Positions 18,016-27,011 of a stretch of DNA of 64,000 nucleotides are shown in pieces. Numbering within the stretch: position 1 is the stretch's first letter; every line of letters starts with the position of its first letter. The stretch covers positions 300,398 through 364,397 of the forward strand of contig PHSQ01000004.1 in assembly GCA_002862095.1 (NCBI GenBank). The letters are read 5' to 3'. Position numbers and translations under genes: made by a program. The notes below the pieces were generated by a model. It had not been told where the DNA came from. It did not search any database and saw nothing but the letters and a program-made list of their open reading frames with translations. This DNA comes from Methylocystis sp. KS32. Its GTDB lineage: Bacteria; Pseudomonadota; Alphaproteobacteria; Rhizobiales; Beijerinckiaceae.

Positions 18016-18272
18016 TTCTACTGCGTCACAAACGAATTCGCCGGCAGGTTTGTCATTGCGAGCCGAAGGCGTGGCGATCCAGGGGGGGCGACTCTGGATT
18101 GCTTCGCTGCGCTCGCAATGACGTGCGCGCAATCCAGGGGGCTGGCCAACGCCGTCATTGCGAGCCGAAGGCGTGGCGATCCAGGGGGGCTGGCGCGGCT
18201 TAAGGATTGCTTCGCTGCGCTCGCAATGACGGGCGCTGGCCCGGCCCCAGGCCGCTTCGTGACGCAGGAGAA
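18016..18272 (+). repeat. R2 dispersed element, copy a
   Basis: 257 bp beginning TTCTACTGCGTCA and ending TGACGCAGGAGAA, which are imperfect inverted ends. Inside are two converging 'gtcattgcgagcc...gcgctcgcaatgac' palindromic units, so it looks internally duplicated. It starts at the base after the smpB stop codon and is followed after one base by R1 copy b. Confidence 0.85.
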
Positions 18273-18273
18273 C

Positions 18274-18390
18274 CAGAGCAAAATCCGAAAAAGTTGATCG
18301 ACTTTTTCGATTAGATTTTGCTCCAGCTTTTTGAATCTGGAGCGATTTCTTAATCGACCAGACGATTCCGTCTGGTGCATAAGCGCTCTA
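18274..18390 (+). repeat. R1 dispersed three-hairpin element, copy b (best formed)
   Basis: Hairpin 1 has outer arms 18276-18285/18314-18323 and a 9-bp inner stem 18286-18294/18301-18309. Hairpin 2 is GCTCCAG 18320-18326 with CTGGAGC 18337-18343. Hairpin 3 is CCAGACG 18358-18364 with CGTCTGG 18369-18375 and an ATTC loop. It ends GCGCTCTA. Confidence 0.88.
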
Positions 18391-18395
18391 GGAAC

Positions 18396-18424
18396 AAAAA
18401 CGGCCCGTCAAGGTAGACGGGCCG
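18396..18424 (-). terminator. rho-independent terminator of the NYN gene
   Basis: On the minus strand CGGCCCGTC-TACCTT-GACGGGCCG is a perfect 9-bp stem with a 6-nt loop, followed by TTTTTG. It lies about 58 bp past the NYN-domain stop codon. With the repeats, it fills the 466-bp convergent gap 18016-18481. Confidence 0.88.
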
Positions 18425-18481
18425 GTTCATGTTTCGAACAGGGCAAAGGCCGCACGGAGAACTCCGCGCGGCGAGGCGGAC

Positions 18482-19108
18482 TCACTCTTCGATGTCGTCC
18501 TGTTCGCCTGGAGACACCGTTTGCGGCATGGGGCGACGCTCCTGGAGGCGTTGCATGCGCTCGGCCCGCTCGCCTGGATCGCGCCCGATCTTGCCAACGA
18601 GGTGGATGAGGTCGATGAACTCATCCGCCTGGCGGCGGAGTTCGTCCGCGATCATCGGGGGCTGGGTGGTGATGGTGGAGATCACCGAGACGCGCACGCC
18701 CTTGCGCTGAACCGCCTCGACCAGGGAGCGAAAATCACCGTCCCCCGAAAACAGCACCATGTGATCGATATGCTCAGCCATCTCCATGGCGTCGACGGCT
18801 AGTTCGATGTCCATGTTTCCCTTAACCTTGCGACGGCCGAGGGAATCGACGAACTCTTTCGTCGGCTTGGTGACTACGGCATAACCATTGTAGTCGAGCC
18901 AGTCGATAAGCGGACGGATGGATGAATATTCCTGATCTTCGATCAGCGCGGTGTAATAGAACGCGCGAATGAGACTTCCCTTGCCTTGGAATTCTCTCAG
19001 GAGCCGCTTATAGTCGATATCAAATCCGAGGGATTTGGCGGTCGCGTAAAGGTTGGCTCCATCAATAAATAATGCAATTCGTTCCTGGTCTGCCATTTTA
19101 ATGCTCAC
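18482..19108 (-). CDS. NYN-domain protein (LabA/DUF88 family)
   Basis: A 208-residue cytoplasmic protein with a PIN-like NYN nuclease fold: 'ALFIDGANLY' (Asp16, Asn19), 'KGNMDIELAVDAM' (Asp100, Asp106) and 'LFSGDGDF' (Asp123, Asp125). This is a complete acidic metal-binding set. The family is predicted to process RNA; the target is unknown. The last 30 residues are Arg/Gln/Glu-rich and variable. ATG 19108 and an internal ATG at 19096 (MADQER) are both possible starts. Confidence 0.9.
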   Translation of the reverse strand: MSIKMADQERIALFIDGANLYATAKSLGFDIDYKRLLREFQGKGSLIRAFYYTALIEDQEYSSIRPLIDWLDYNGYAVVTKPTKEFVDSLGRRKVKGNMDIELAVDAMEMAEHIDHMVLFSGDGDFRSLVEAVQRKGVRVSVISTITTQPPMIADELRRQADEFIDLIHLVGKIGRDPGERAERMQRLQERRPMPQTVSPGEQDDIEE

Positions 19109-19516
19109 ATGTTCTTTTGAGGTTCGAAAAGGGCTGTTTAATCGTTTTTGACCCGAAAAGATCCTTATCCGACTATTAAAGCCCGGCTATCTTCGCGACA
19201 GCGTTTTATATTTGTCATCTTTCATCAGGGCGCCCGAATCGATGTCTGCTCGAACTGCGCCACAGCCGCCGCTCGCCCCGTTGCCGAAGCCCCGAGACTC
19301 TTTGGACACACCACATCGGGCGCCTGCGTCTCGTCGTCAAGAGGCATTTTGGCATATTAATACAAATCTTTAGGCGAAACCGACTAAAATTCGCGGAACG
19401 AAACGAATAAAATTAAGTGTTGGTAATGTTCTGTCGCGGCGCAGCAACCATTGCCTATCGGCGAGATTTGTAGTAGCAATCCTTTCTCTTCCCCCAGAAA
19501 ATGGAGCTGGTCGCAG
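19109..19516. other. 408-bp divergent intergenic region (NYN gene / rpoZ)
   Basis: It must carry promoters for both flanking genes. It is more AT-rich toward rpoZ (19330-19420). An open frame at 19148-19360 has no family resemblance or ribosome-binding site, and I do not call it. No RNA gene is recognised. Confidence 0.5.
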
Positions 19517-19903
19517 ATGGCGCGCGTCACTGTCGAGGACTGTGTTGACAAGATTGAAAACCGCTTCGATCTGGTGCTGCTCGCCGCCCATCGCGCGCGT
19601 CTGATTACCTCTGGCCAAAACATTCTGGTCGAACGCGACAACGACAAGAATCCCGTCGTCGCCTTACGCGAAATCGCCGAGATGGCGCTTGCGCCCGAAG
19701 ATTTGAAGGAAGATTTCATCCACTCGCTGCAACGTCACGTCGAGGTTGACGAGCCGGAAAGCGAAATGGTGCCCGCGCTTTCTTCTGCGGCGGGGGCGGA
19801 GGTGAGCGGCGACGCCCAGTTCGACCGTATGACCGAGGAAGACCTCTTGCGCGGACTCGAAGGTCTGGTTCCTCCGGCCGAGGTCGAGGACGAAGGCGAG
19901 TAG
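19517..19903 (+). CDS. rpoZ: RNA polymerase omega subunit
   Basis: A 128-residue omega subunit that helps fold beta-prime and mediates the ppGpp response. The N-terminus is canonical: '[28 protein letters not shown]', '[11 protein letters not shown]'. The acidic C-terminal half is the usual alphaproteobacterial extension. ATG 19517 follows 'ggagctggtcgcag'. It lies upstream of the ppGpp synthetase gene, the standard pairing. Confidence 0.97.
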   Translation: MARVTVEDCVDKIENRFDLVLLAAHRARLITSGQNILVERDNDKNPVVALREIAEMALAPEDLKEDFIHSLQRHVEVDEPESEMVPALSSAAGAEVSGDAQFDRMTEEDLLRGLEGLVPPAEVEDEGE

Positions 19904-19986
19904 GTTATTCTATCGACTGGCGGGATCGAAATCCCGCACGTCGGGACCGCCGCCGACGCTGGGTTGCGATAGCGGGTTGAACGCGG

Positions 19987-22191
19987 ATGATGCGTCAGTA
20001 TGAACTCGTCGAGCGGGTTCGCAAATATAATCCCAATGTCGACGAGGATCTCCTCAATCGCGCCTATGTTTACGCGATGAAGGCCCATGGGGCGCAGAAG
20101 CGCGCCTCGGGCGACCCCTATTTCTCGCACCCCCTCGAAGTCGCCGCCATCCTCACCGATCTCAAGCTCGACGACGCCACCATCGTCGCCGCGGTTCTGC
20201 ATGACACGATCGAAGACACCAGCACCACCCGGGAGGAAATCGACCGGCTGTTCGGCGCGCAAATCGGGAAGCTGGTCGATGGGCTGACGAAAATCGACAA
20301 GCTGGACCTCGTCTCGAAACAAGCGCGACAGGGTGAGAATTTCCGCAAGCTTCTGCTGGCCGTCGCGGAAGACGTTCGCGTGCTGCTCGTGAAACTGGCT
20401 GATCGTCTGCACAATATGCGGACGCTGCATTTTGTTCCAATCGAAAAGCGGACCCGCATCGCGCAGGAGACCCTGGATATTTACGCGCCGCTGGCCGGGC
20501 GCATCGGCATGCAGCGGCTTCGCGAGGAACTGGAGGGCCTCGCTTTTCGCCATTTAAGTCCAGAGGCATACCAAACGATCGAGGAGCGGCTGCACGATCT
20601 GCGCGCCAAAAACGGCCGCATCATCAAACGAATCGAAGAAGAGTTGACCACGGAGTTCGCGGAGCGCGGCATCGAGGCCGCGGTCACGGGACGGCAGAAA
20701 ACGCCTTACTCGGTGTGGCGGAAGATGGAGCGCAAATCCGTCTCTTTCGAGCAGCTTTCGGATATTTTCGGATTCAGAATCATCGTGGGCGAGGTCGAGG
20801 ACTGTTACCGCGCGCTCGGCGTCGCGCACACCAAATGGCCGAGCGTGCCGGGCCGCTTCAAGGATTATATTTCGACGCCAAAGCAAAACGACTATCGCTC
20901 GCTCCATACCACGGTGATCGGTCCGGGCCACCAGCGCGTCGAACTCCAGATCAGAACCGCGCAGATGCACGAGATCGCCCGATTCGGCATCGCCGCGCAT
21001 GCTCTTTACAAGGACGCCACTGGAAAAGAGGGGCGCGAAGATCTCGCCAAGGAGAGCCGGGCCTATCGCTGGTTGCAGGAGACCCTTGATCTGCTCGCGC
21101 ATGGCGACAGCCCGGAGGAATTTCTCGAACATACGAGGCTCGAGCTTTTTCAGGATCAGGTTTTTTGTTTCACGCCCAAGGGCGGATTAATCGCGCTGCC
21201 CCGCGGGGCGACGCCAATAGATTTCGCCTACGCCGTGCACACCAAGCTTGGAAATTCCGCTGTCGGCGCGAAAATCAACGGCCGCGTCGCCCCCATGCTC
21301 TCCCACCTTCAAAACGGCGACGAGGTGGAAATTATTAGAGCCGAAGGACACATTCCTCCCGCGGCCTGGGAGGCGGCGGTCGCCACAGGCAAGGCGCGCG
21401 CCGCGATCCGCCGCGCGACTCGCGAAGCGGTCAGGAAACAATATGCCGGGCTCGGCCGACAGATCGTGGAACGCGCCTTCGCGCGTGCGAATCGCGCTTA
21501 CGCCGACGAAAAACTAAAGGGCGTTCTGCCGCGATTGGCCCGCAACTCGGTGGACGACGTTCTGGCCGCCGTGGGGCGGGGGGAGATTTACTCGGGCGAC
21601 GTGGTGAAGGCGGTTTATCCCGATTTCAGCGAGGAGCGCAAAACCGCGCAGATTGGTGCGGGGCCTGGGGAGCCCGGCTGGTTCGACGTCAAGGCGAACA
21701 CGAATCTGGTCTTCAAGGTCCCGGGGTCGAACGAGGGATCGGCCATTCCCATTCGTGGGTTGCGGGGAGATGTGCCGGTGCGCTTCGCCGAGAAGGGCGG
21801 CGCGGTTCCGGGAGACCGGATCGTCGGCATTTTGACGCCGGGCGAGGGCATCACCATCTACCCGATTCAATCGCCGTCGCTGACTAATTTCGACGATCAA
21901 CCTGACCGTTGGCTCGACGTGCGGTGGGACCTCGACGAGGAAAGCAGAGAATTTTTCCCGGCCCGGCTCGTCGTGATGGCGGTGAACGAGCCCGGCGCGC
22001 TTGGCGCGCTCGCCACTGTGATCGGGGAAACCGGGGCCAATATCGACAATATCGCCTTCACCGCGCATTCTCCCGACTTTCGCGAAATGACCATCGACCT
22101 CGAAGTCGCGGATTTGAAGCATCTAAGCGGTATCGTCTCGCGATTGCGCGCGAGCGCGTTGGTCAGCAAGGTCGAGCGGGTGATTGGCTAG
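19987..22191 (+). CDS. rsh: bifunctional (p)ppGpp synthetase/hydrolase
   Basis: Stringent-response RelA/SpoT homologue of 734 residues. The N-terminal HD hydrolase has His48, His72-Asp73 and the 'HDTIEDT' box intact. The synthetase domain has '[13 protein letters not shown]'-like ('[14 protein letters not shown]') and '[11 protein letters not shown]' motifs. A TGS domain ('[24 protein letters not shown]') and a C-terminal ACT domain ('[17 protein letters not shown]') follow. Both active sites appear complete, so it makes and degrades ppGpp. It lies 83 bp after rpoZ. Confidence 0.97.
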   Translation: MMRQYELVERVRKYNPNVDEDLLNRAYVYAMKAHGAQKRASGDPYFSHPLEVAAILTDLKLDDATIVAAVLHDTIEDTSTTREEIDRLFGAQIGKLVDGLTKIDKLDLVSKQARQGENFRKLLLAVAEDVRVLLVKLADRLHNMRTLHFVPIEKRTRIAQETLDIYAPLAGRIGMQRLREELEGLAFRHLSPEAYQTIEERLHDLRAKNGRIIKRIEEELTTEFAERGIEAAVTGRQKTPYSVWRKMERKSVSFEQLSDIFGFRIIVGEVEDCYRALGVAHTKWPSVPGRFKDYISTPKQNDYRSLHTTVIGPGHQRVELQIRTAQMHEIARFGIAAHALYKDATGKEGREDLAKESRAYRWLQETLDLLAHGDSPEEFLEHTRLELFQDQVFCFTPKGGLIALPRGATPIDFAYAVHTKLGNSAVGAKINGRVAPMLSHLQNGDEVEIIRAEGHIPPAAWEAAVATGKARAAIRRATREAVRKQYAGLGRQIVERAFARANRAYADEKLKGVLPRLARNSVDDVLAAVGRGEIYSGDVVKAVYPDFSEERKTAQIGAGPGEPGWFDVKANTNLVFKVPGSNEGSAIPIRGLRGDVPVRFAEKGGAVPGDRIVGILTPGEGITIYPIQSPSLTNFDDQPDRWLDVRWDLDEESREFFPARLVVMAVNEPGALGALATVIGETGANIDNIAFTAHSPDFREMTIDLEVADLKHLSGIVSRLRASALVSKVERVIG

Positions 22192-22201
22192 GGAGACGGA
22201 G

Positions 22202-22960
22202 ATGGCGCCGCTGCGTCTTGGCGTAAATATCGACCATGTGGCCACGTTGAGGAACGCGCGAGGCGGGCCGCGTCCCGATCCGCTTCGCGCGGCGTTGCTG
22301 GCGATCGAGGCCGGCGCCGACGGCATTACCGCGCATCTGCGCGAGGACCGGCGCCATATTCAGGACGCCGACATGGCGCGGCTGAAGGAGAGCATCTCGA
22401 AGCCGCTCAATTTCGAGATGGCCGCGACCGAGCAGATGCTCGACGTCGCCTTGAAGATCAAGCCGCGCGCCGTCTGTCTCGTGCCCGAGAAGCGCACCGA
22501 GCGCACCACCGAAGGTGGGCTCGACGTGGTCGGCGGCCACGACTATCTCGCGCCTTTCGTGGCGGAGCTTTCGCGCGCGGGCGTTCGGGTGTCGCTGTTC
22601 ATCGAGCCGAGCGCGGAGGCGATTTCAGCTTCGGCTTCGATCAAGGCGCCCGTGGTCGAGCTTCACACCGGCGCCTGGTGCCATGCGGTCGAGGTCGGCG
22701 AGTCGGGACTCGCCGAGCGCGAATTCGCGCGGCTGGAAAAGGCCGTCGCCAACGCCGCCGGGCAGGGGCTTGAAGTCCACGCCGGCCACGGCCTCGATTA
22801 CGACACCGCGCGCCGCATCGCCGCTTTCCCTCAGGTGGTTGAACTGAACATCGGCCATTTCCTGATCGGGGAGGCGGTTTTTGTCGGACTGGCCGAGGCG
22901 ATTCGCCGGATGCGCGCCGCGATGAACGAGGGTCGCGCCAGCAAGGCGGGGACGTCGTGA
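22202..22960 (+). CDS. pdxJ: pyridoxine 5'-phosphate synthase
   Basis: Last step of DXP-dependent vitamin B6 synthesis. It is a 252-residue TIM barrel: '[18 protein letters not shown]', '[16 protein letters not shown]', '[18 protein letters not shown]', 'GHGLDYDTA' and '[17 protein letters not shown]'. ATG 22202 is preceded by 'gggagacggag'; an in-frame start at 22184 would overlap rsh. It overlaps acpS by 4 bp. The pdxJ-acpS-lepB-rnc-era order is typical of alphaproteobacteria. Confidence 0.97.
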   Translation: MAPLRLGVNIDHVATLRNARGGPRPDPLRAALLAIEAGADGITAHLREDRRHIQDADMARLKESISKPLNFEMAATEQMLDVALKIKPRAVCLVPEKRTERTTEGGLDVVGGHDYLAPFVAELSRAGVRVSLFIEPSAEAISASASIKAPVVELHTGAWCHAVEVGESGLAEREFARLEKAVANAAGQGLEVHAGHGLDYDTARRIAAFPQVVELNIGHFLIGEAVFVGLAEAIRRMRAAMNEGRASKAGTS

Positions 22961-23355
22961 TTATCGGCTTTGGCGCCGATCTGTGCGACATTCGTCGAAT
23001 CGCGGACGCGCTGGAGCGCCATGGCGGACGTTTTCCGCAGCGCCTTTTCACGCAGACCGAACGTGATTATTGCGATGCGAGGGCAGGGCGCGCGGCCTGC
23101 TACGCCAAGCGGTTCGCCGCCAAGGAGGCCTGCGCCAAGGCCTTGGGTTTCGGCATCAACAAGGGAGTAGGCTGGCAGGACATTGGGGTGGTCAATCTGT
23201 CGACCGGCCAACCGACCTTGCACCTAACCGGAGGCGCCGCGGCCAGGCTCTGGGAAATCACGCCGGCCGGGATGGCGGCGCAGGTTCACCTGACCTTGTC
23301 CGATGAGGAGCCCTACGCGCAGGCCATGGTTCTCATTGACGCTAGGCCGTGTTAG
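22957..23355 (+). CDS. acpS: holo-[acyl-carrier-protein] synthase
   Basis: Transfers 4'-phosphopantetheine to ACP. It is 132 residues: '[18 protein letters not shown]' (Mg2+-binding Asp) and '[13 protein letters not shown]' (the WxxKEA-type motif). GTG start overlapping the pdxJ stop. Full length. Confidence 0.96.
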   Translation: MIIGFGADLCDIRRIADALERHGGRFPQRLFTQTERDYCDARAGRAACYAKRFAAKEACAKALGFGINKGVGWQDIGVVNLSTGQPTLHLTGGAAARLWEITPAGMAAQVHLTLSDEEPYAQAMVLIDARPC

Positions 23356-23421
23356 AGCGCATATGCCCGAAAGGACAAAAAGCGCGACGAAAAGACGCGC
23401 CGAGCAGAGGGAGATTGGCGG

Positions 23422-24195
23422 TTGAACAAGAAGGCTCAGATCGCCGACACGCGCGAAGACGGCGGGTTTCTGGAGACGATCAAGGTGGTCGTCCAGGCGC
23501 TGGCGATCGCGCTCGTCATTCGCACTCTTTTATTCCAGCCCTTCAATATTCCCTCTGGTTCGATGATCCCGACCCTGTTGATCGGGGATTATGTTTTCGT
23601 CTCCAAATACGCCTATGGCTATTCCAACTACTCGATACCCTTCGGTCCCGATCTCTTCTCCGGGCGCATTCTCGGGTCCGAGCCGAAGCGGGGCGACGTT
23701 GTGGTGTTCAAGCTTCCGCGCGATAACGAAACCGATTACATCAAGCGGGTCATCGGCTTGCCGGGGGACCGCATCCAGATGATCGACGGCCGTCTCTATA
23801 TTAACAATGTCATCGTGCCTCGCGATCCCATCGCCAAGACGCGCACGGAGGGGCGGGACGGACGAGAGATCGAGGTTCCCACCTACAAGGAAACCCTGCC
23901 GGGCGGGGTGGAACACACGATCATCGAAATCGAAGGCGACCATGGCGTCAACGACAACACGGAATTGTTCGTCGTTCCGCCAGGCTATTATTTCATGATG
24001 GGCGACAATCGCGACAATTCCACCGATTCGCGCATTGCTCCGGAACTCGGCGGCGTCGGCTATGTGCCCTATGTGAATCTCGTTGGTCGGGCGGAGCGTA
24101 TCTTTTTTTCGGTGAAGAAGGATGAGCCCGCACTGGCCTTTTGGCGCTGGCCCTGGACGGTGCGCTGGGACCGGTTGCTCAAATCTGCCCATTGA
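23422..24195 (+). CDS. lepB: signal peptidase I
   Basis: An inner-membrane protease removing Sec and Tat signal peptides. It is 257 residues: one N-terminal anchor (about 20-38), catalytic Ser47 in 'PSGSMIPTL', Lys108 in 'DYIKRVIGLPGDR', and box E 'GDNRDNSTDSR'. The start is TTG 23422 after 'gagggagattggcgg'; the frame has no upstream ATG. A 20-codon ATG frame at 23363 is out of phase and not called. It ends 11 bp before rnc. Confidence 0.95.
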   Translation: MNKKAQIADTREDGGFLETIKVVVQALAIALVIRTLLFQPFNIPSGSMIPTLLIGDYVFVSKYAYGYSNYSIPFGPDLFSGRILGSEPKRGDVVVFKLPRDNETDYIKRVIGLPGDRIQMIDGRLYINNVIVPRDPIAKTRTEGRDGREIEVPTYKETLPGGVEHTIIEIEGDHGVNDNTELFVVPPGYYFMMGDNRDNSTDSRIAPELGGVGYVPYVNLVGRAERIFFSVKKDEPALAFWRWPWTVRWDRLLKSAH

Positions 24196-24206
24196 CGGCG
24201 TCGCGG

Positions 24207-24914
24207 ATGGCGCCGGGCTTTCGCGACGATTTGCCGGTTCTCGAAGAGAAAATCGGCCATTGCTTCGCCGACAAATCCATGCTCAAGCGGGCTCTGACGC
24301 ATGTCAGCGCGTCTGTTGCGCGCGCCGACTCATATGAAAGGCTGGAGTTTTTGGGCGATCGCGTGTTGGGACTGGTCGTCGCGCATATGCTCGTCGACGC
24401 CTATGCCGACGACAGCGAAGGCCTGATGTCCCGTCGGCTCGCCGCTCTCGTGCGAAAGGAAACTTGCGCCGAGGTCGCGCGGGAGTGGGAGGTGGGACCC
24501 TTCATGCGGCTGGGCGACGGAGAGGCCGCGGCGGGCGGCCGAGACAAGGACGCCATCCTCGGCGACATCTGCGAAGCGATTATCGGGGCTGTTTTCCTCG
24601 ACGGTGGTCACGACGCGGCGGCGCGCGTGGTGCGGTCGGCCTTCGGCCATCGCATGATGTCGCCGGGCCGTCGCCTCCAGGACGCAAAAACCGCGCTTCA
24701 GGAATGGGCGCAGGGCCGGCGGCTCGCAGCTCCTTCTTACAGGCTGGCGTCACGCAGCGGCCCAGACCACGCGCCGAAATTCGAGGTGTTGGTGGATGTC
24801 GATGGCTTCGCTCCCGCCGAGGGGAGCGGCGCTTCAAAACGTGTCGCCGAGCAGGCGGCTGCTCAGGCATTTCTCAGTCGAGAGGGCATAGACATCCACA
24901 AGGGCGGAGCATGA
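24207..24914 (+). CDS. rnc: ribonuclease III
   Basis: Double-strand-specific RNase for rRNA and mRNA processing. It is 235 residues: the signature 'ERLEFLGDRVLGLVVA' at about 44-59, the second catalytic cluster 'GRDKDAILGDICEAIIGAVFLDGG', and a C-terminal dsRNA-binding domain ('DAKTALQEWAQG...SGASKRVAEQAAAQAFL'). ATG 24207 was chosen; a TTG at 24192 overlapping the lepB stop is an alternative. It overlaps era by 4 bp. Confidence 0.96.
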   Translation: MAPGFRDDLPVLEEKIGHCFADKSMLKRALTHVSASVARADSYERLEFLGDRVLGLVVAHMLVDAYADDSEGLMSRRLAALVRKETCAEVAREWEVGPFMRLGDGEAAAGGRDKDAILGDICEAIIGAVFLDGGHDAAARVVRSAFGHRMMSPGRRLQDAKTALQEWAQGRRLAAPSYRLASRSGPDHAPKFEVLVDVDGFAPAEGSGASKRVAEQAAAQAFLSREGIDIHKGGA

Positions 24915-25834
24915 ACCAGGGCTCAAGACAAGGGAACGAAACCCGTTGCGGCTTCGCCGCGCTGGTTGGAGCTCCCAACGCCGGCAAGTCGACGCTCCTC
25001 AATCGCCTCGTCGGCGCGAAAGTTTCTATCGTATCGCGCAAGGCGCAAACGACGCGCGCGCTCGTGCGTGGCATCGCCATCACGGGGGACGCGCAAATCG
25101 TGCTCGTCGACACCCCCGGGATATTTGCGCCGAAGCGCAGGCTGGACCGCGCCATGGTGGCAAGCGCCCTGTCTGGCGCGACCGACGCCGACGTCGTCGT
25201 ATTGCTGGCGGACGCGCGCAAGGGGCTGGACGAAGAGACGCTGAACATCCTGAGCAAACTAGAGCAGTCGCGGGCGCCGAAGCTGCTGGCGCTCAATAAG
25301 ATCGATCTCGTCCCCCGGGAGAATCTTCTCGCTCTGACCGCCCAGTTCAACGACAAATGCAAGTTCGAGGACACTTTCATGATTTCGGCGCTCACGGGCG
25401 ACGGGGTCGAAAGACTGCTGGAGAAACTGGGCGAGCGAATGCCTGTTTCGCCCTGGCTTTATCCCGAGGATCAACTCTCCGACGCGCCCCTGAGGATGCT
25501 CGCCGCCGAAATCACCCGCGAGAAACTGTTCGGGCGTCTGCACGACGAATTGCCATATCAGTCGACCGTCGAAACCGACTCCTGGACCAACCAGAAGGAT
25601 GGTTCCGCCAGGATCGAGCAAACGATCTACGTGGCGCGGGATGGGCAAAAGAAAATCGTCATCGGCGAGGGCGGGCGAACCATAAAGTCGATTGGACAGG
25701 CGGCGCGAGCCGAAATCGCTGAGGCGGCCGAGCAGAAGGTGCACCTCTTCCTCTTTGTGAAGGTGAGGGAGAACTGGGCGGACGACCCCGAGCGCTATCG
25801 CGAGATGGGCCTCGATTTTCCCAGGGACGAATAG
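24911..25834 (+). CDS. era: GTPase Era
   Basis: A ribosome-associated GTPase for 30S maturation, 307 residues. G1 'GAPNAGKS' (20-27), G3 'DTPG', G4 'NKID', and a C-terminal KH domain with 'KKIVIGEGGRTIKSIG'. The ATG overlaps the rnc stop, so the two are translationally coupled. The next conserved neighbour, recO, is displaced by repeat R1c and a small DUF1737 gene. Confidence 0.97.
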   Translation: MNQGSRQGNETRCGFAALVGAPNAGKSTLLNRLVGAKVSIVSRKAQTTRALVRGIAITGDAQIVLVDTPGIFAPKRRLDRAMVASALSGATDADVVVLLADARKGLDEETLNILSKLEQSRAPKLLALNKIDLVPRENLLALTAQFNDKCKFEDTFMISALTGDGVERLLEKLGERMPVSPWLYPEDQLSDAPLRMLAAEITREKLFGRLHDELPYQSTVETDSWTNQKDGSARIEQTIYVARDGQKKIVIGEGGRTIKSIGQAARAEIAEAAEQKVHLFLFVKVRENWADDPERYREMGLDFPRDE

Positions 25835-25888
25835 GCTTCCCATTCCGCCCGAAGCGGGAATCGCGTTAGATTTGTAATTGTTGCGCGG

Positions 25889-26005
25889 CTAGAGCGAAAT
25901 CCGAAGAAGTCGATGGACTTTTTCGATTGGATGTTGCTCCAGCTTTCTGAATCTGGAGCGATTTCTTATCGACCAGACGATTCCGTCTGGTCGGGAAGCG
26001 CTCTA
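25889..26005 (+). repeat. R1 dispersed three-hairpin element, copy c
   Basis: 117 bp starting CTAGAGCGAAATCC and ending GCGCTCTAA, same orientation as copies a and b. Stem 3 is CCAGACG-ATTC-CGTCTGG. It lies between era and the DUF1737 gene. Confidence 0.87.
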
Positions 26006-26045
26006 ACGGGCGTTTTGCCGGGGCCGGAACGATGAGGTGTGGTCG

Positions 26046-26276
26046 ATGTCGTCCAAATCGAAGAGAAATCTGACCGTGTATCGCTATCTCACCGGGCCGG
26101 ACGACGTGGCTTTCTGCCATCGCGTCACCCAGGCGCTCAGCATGGGCTGGACCTTGTACGGCTCGCCGACCCTGACTTACGACGCCGCCAAGGGCCGGGT
26201 GATCTGCGGGCAAGCCTTGACCAAGGACGTCGACGACGTTGAATACAAGACGGATATGAAACTGTCCGAAGTCTAA
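26046..26276 (+). CDS. DUF1737 domain protein
   Basis: A 76-residue protein. 'YRYLTGPDDVAFCHRVTQAL', 'GWTLYGSPTLTYDA' and 'RVICGQALTK' match the DUF1737 family, a short domain of unknown function. A GTG at 26037 is an alternative start. It ends 6 bp before recO and is probably co-transcribed with it. Confidence 0.85.
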   Translation: MSSKSKRNLTVYRYLTGPDDVAFCHRVTQALSMGWTLYGSPTLTYDAAKGRVICGQALTKDVDDVEYKTDMKLSEV

Positions 26277-26282
26277 AATCCC

Positions 26283-27011
26283 ATGGAATGGCGAGATGAA
26301 GGCCTGGTGATCGGCGCTCGGCGGCATGGCGAATCCTCCGTCATTCTGGAGCTGATGACCAAAGCTCACGGGCGGCATCTGGGCTTGGTGCGGGGAGGCG
26401 CGGGTAGGGCGCTTCGCGCCGTGTTGCAGCCCGGCAATCAGGTGGACGCGGTCTGGCGCGCGCGGCTGGATCAACAGCTCGGGGTTTACAAGATCGAGCC
26501 TTTGCAATCCCGTGCGGCGCGGCTGATCGAGCACGATCACGCTTTGCATGGCGTGTCTCTGCTCTGCGCTCTATTGCGGCTGCTGCCGGAACGCGATCCC
26601 AACCAATATCTTTTCGAGATGGGGCGGCTCGTCGCGGATCAGCTGGACAGCGCCGATCATGCGCCGGTCCTGCTGGCGCGCTTTGAAATAGCCATGCTCG
26701 GAGCCCTGGGTTTCGGGCTCGATCTCGACGCTTGCGTCCTGACCGGACGTCGCGACGATCTGGCCTTCGTTTCCCCCAAATCGGGGCGGGCGGTCAGCCG
26801 CGAGGCGGGCGAACCATGGCGCGACCGGCTTTTGCCTTTTCCCGCTTTTTTGCGCGAAAGCGAATACGAAAAGCCCGAACTCTCGGAACTCGTGGCGGCC
26901 TTTCGGCTCTCGGGGCATTTTCTTGATCGCGACGTCTTCGCGCCACGCGGAATTCAGATGCCCTCCGCGCGCAATTCTTATCTGCGCGCCGTCATGGCGA
27001 GGGCGGGCTAG
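26283..27011 (+). CDS. recO: DNA repair protein RecO
   Basis: A recombination mediator that loads RecA with RecR, 242 residues. The N-terminal OB-fold reads 'WRDEGLVIGARRHGESSVILELMTKAHGRHLGLVRGG'; the middle is helical, with 'LGFGLDLDACVLTG' and 'YVSPKSGRAVSREAG'-like sequence ('FVSPKSGRAVSREAG'). The cysteines of a Zn site are mostly absent, as in many alphaproteobacterial RecO. The last 20 bp overlap the convergent AsmA gene. Confidence 0.94.
   Translation: MEWRDEGLVIGARRHGESSVILELMTKAHGRHLGLVRGGAGRALRAVLQPGNQVDAVWRARLDQQLGVYKIEPLQSRAARLIEHDHALHGVSLLCALLRLLPERDPNQYLFEMGRLVADQLDSADHAPVLLARFEIAMLGALGFGLDLDACVLTGRRDDLAFVSPKSGRAVSREAGEPWRDRLLPFPAFLRESEYEKPELSELVAAFRLSGHFLDRDVFAPRGIQMPSARNSYLRAVMARAG

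Noticed and set aside
18016..18272. Possible CRISPR-like array in the 'gtcattgcgag' repeats
   Set aside because: Units are inverted rather than direct, spacers are not unique or of constant length, and no cas genes are present; they are dispersed palindromic elements.
19148..19360. Small open frame in the gap before rpoZ
   Set aside because: No ribosome-binding site, no homology pattern, and it lies across the expected promoter region.
19109..19516. Possible tmRNA or other structured RNA near smpB and rpoZ
   Set aside because: No tag-peptide coding stretch, CCA end or acceptor-like stem could be identified.
23363..23425. 20-codon ATG frame before lepB
   Set aside because: Out of phase with lepB and stops at its start; no leader-peptide attenuator structure is visible.
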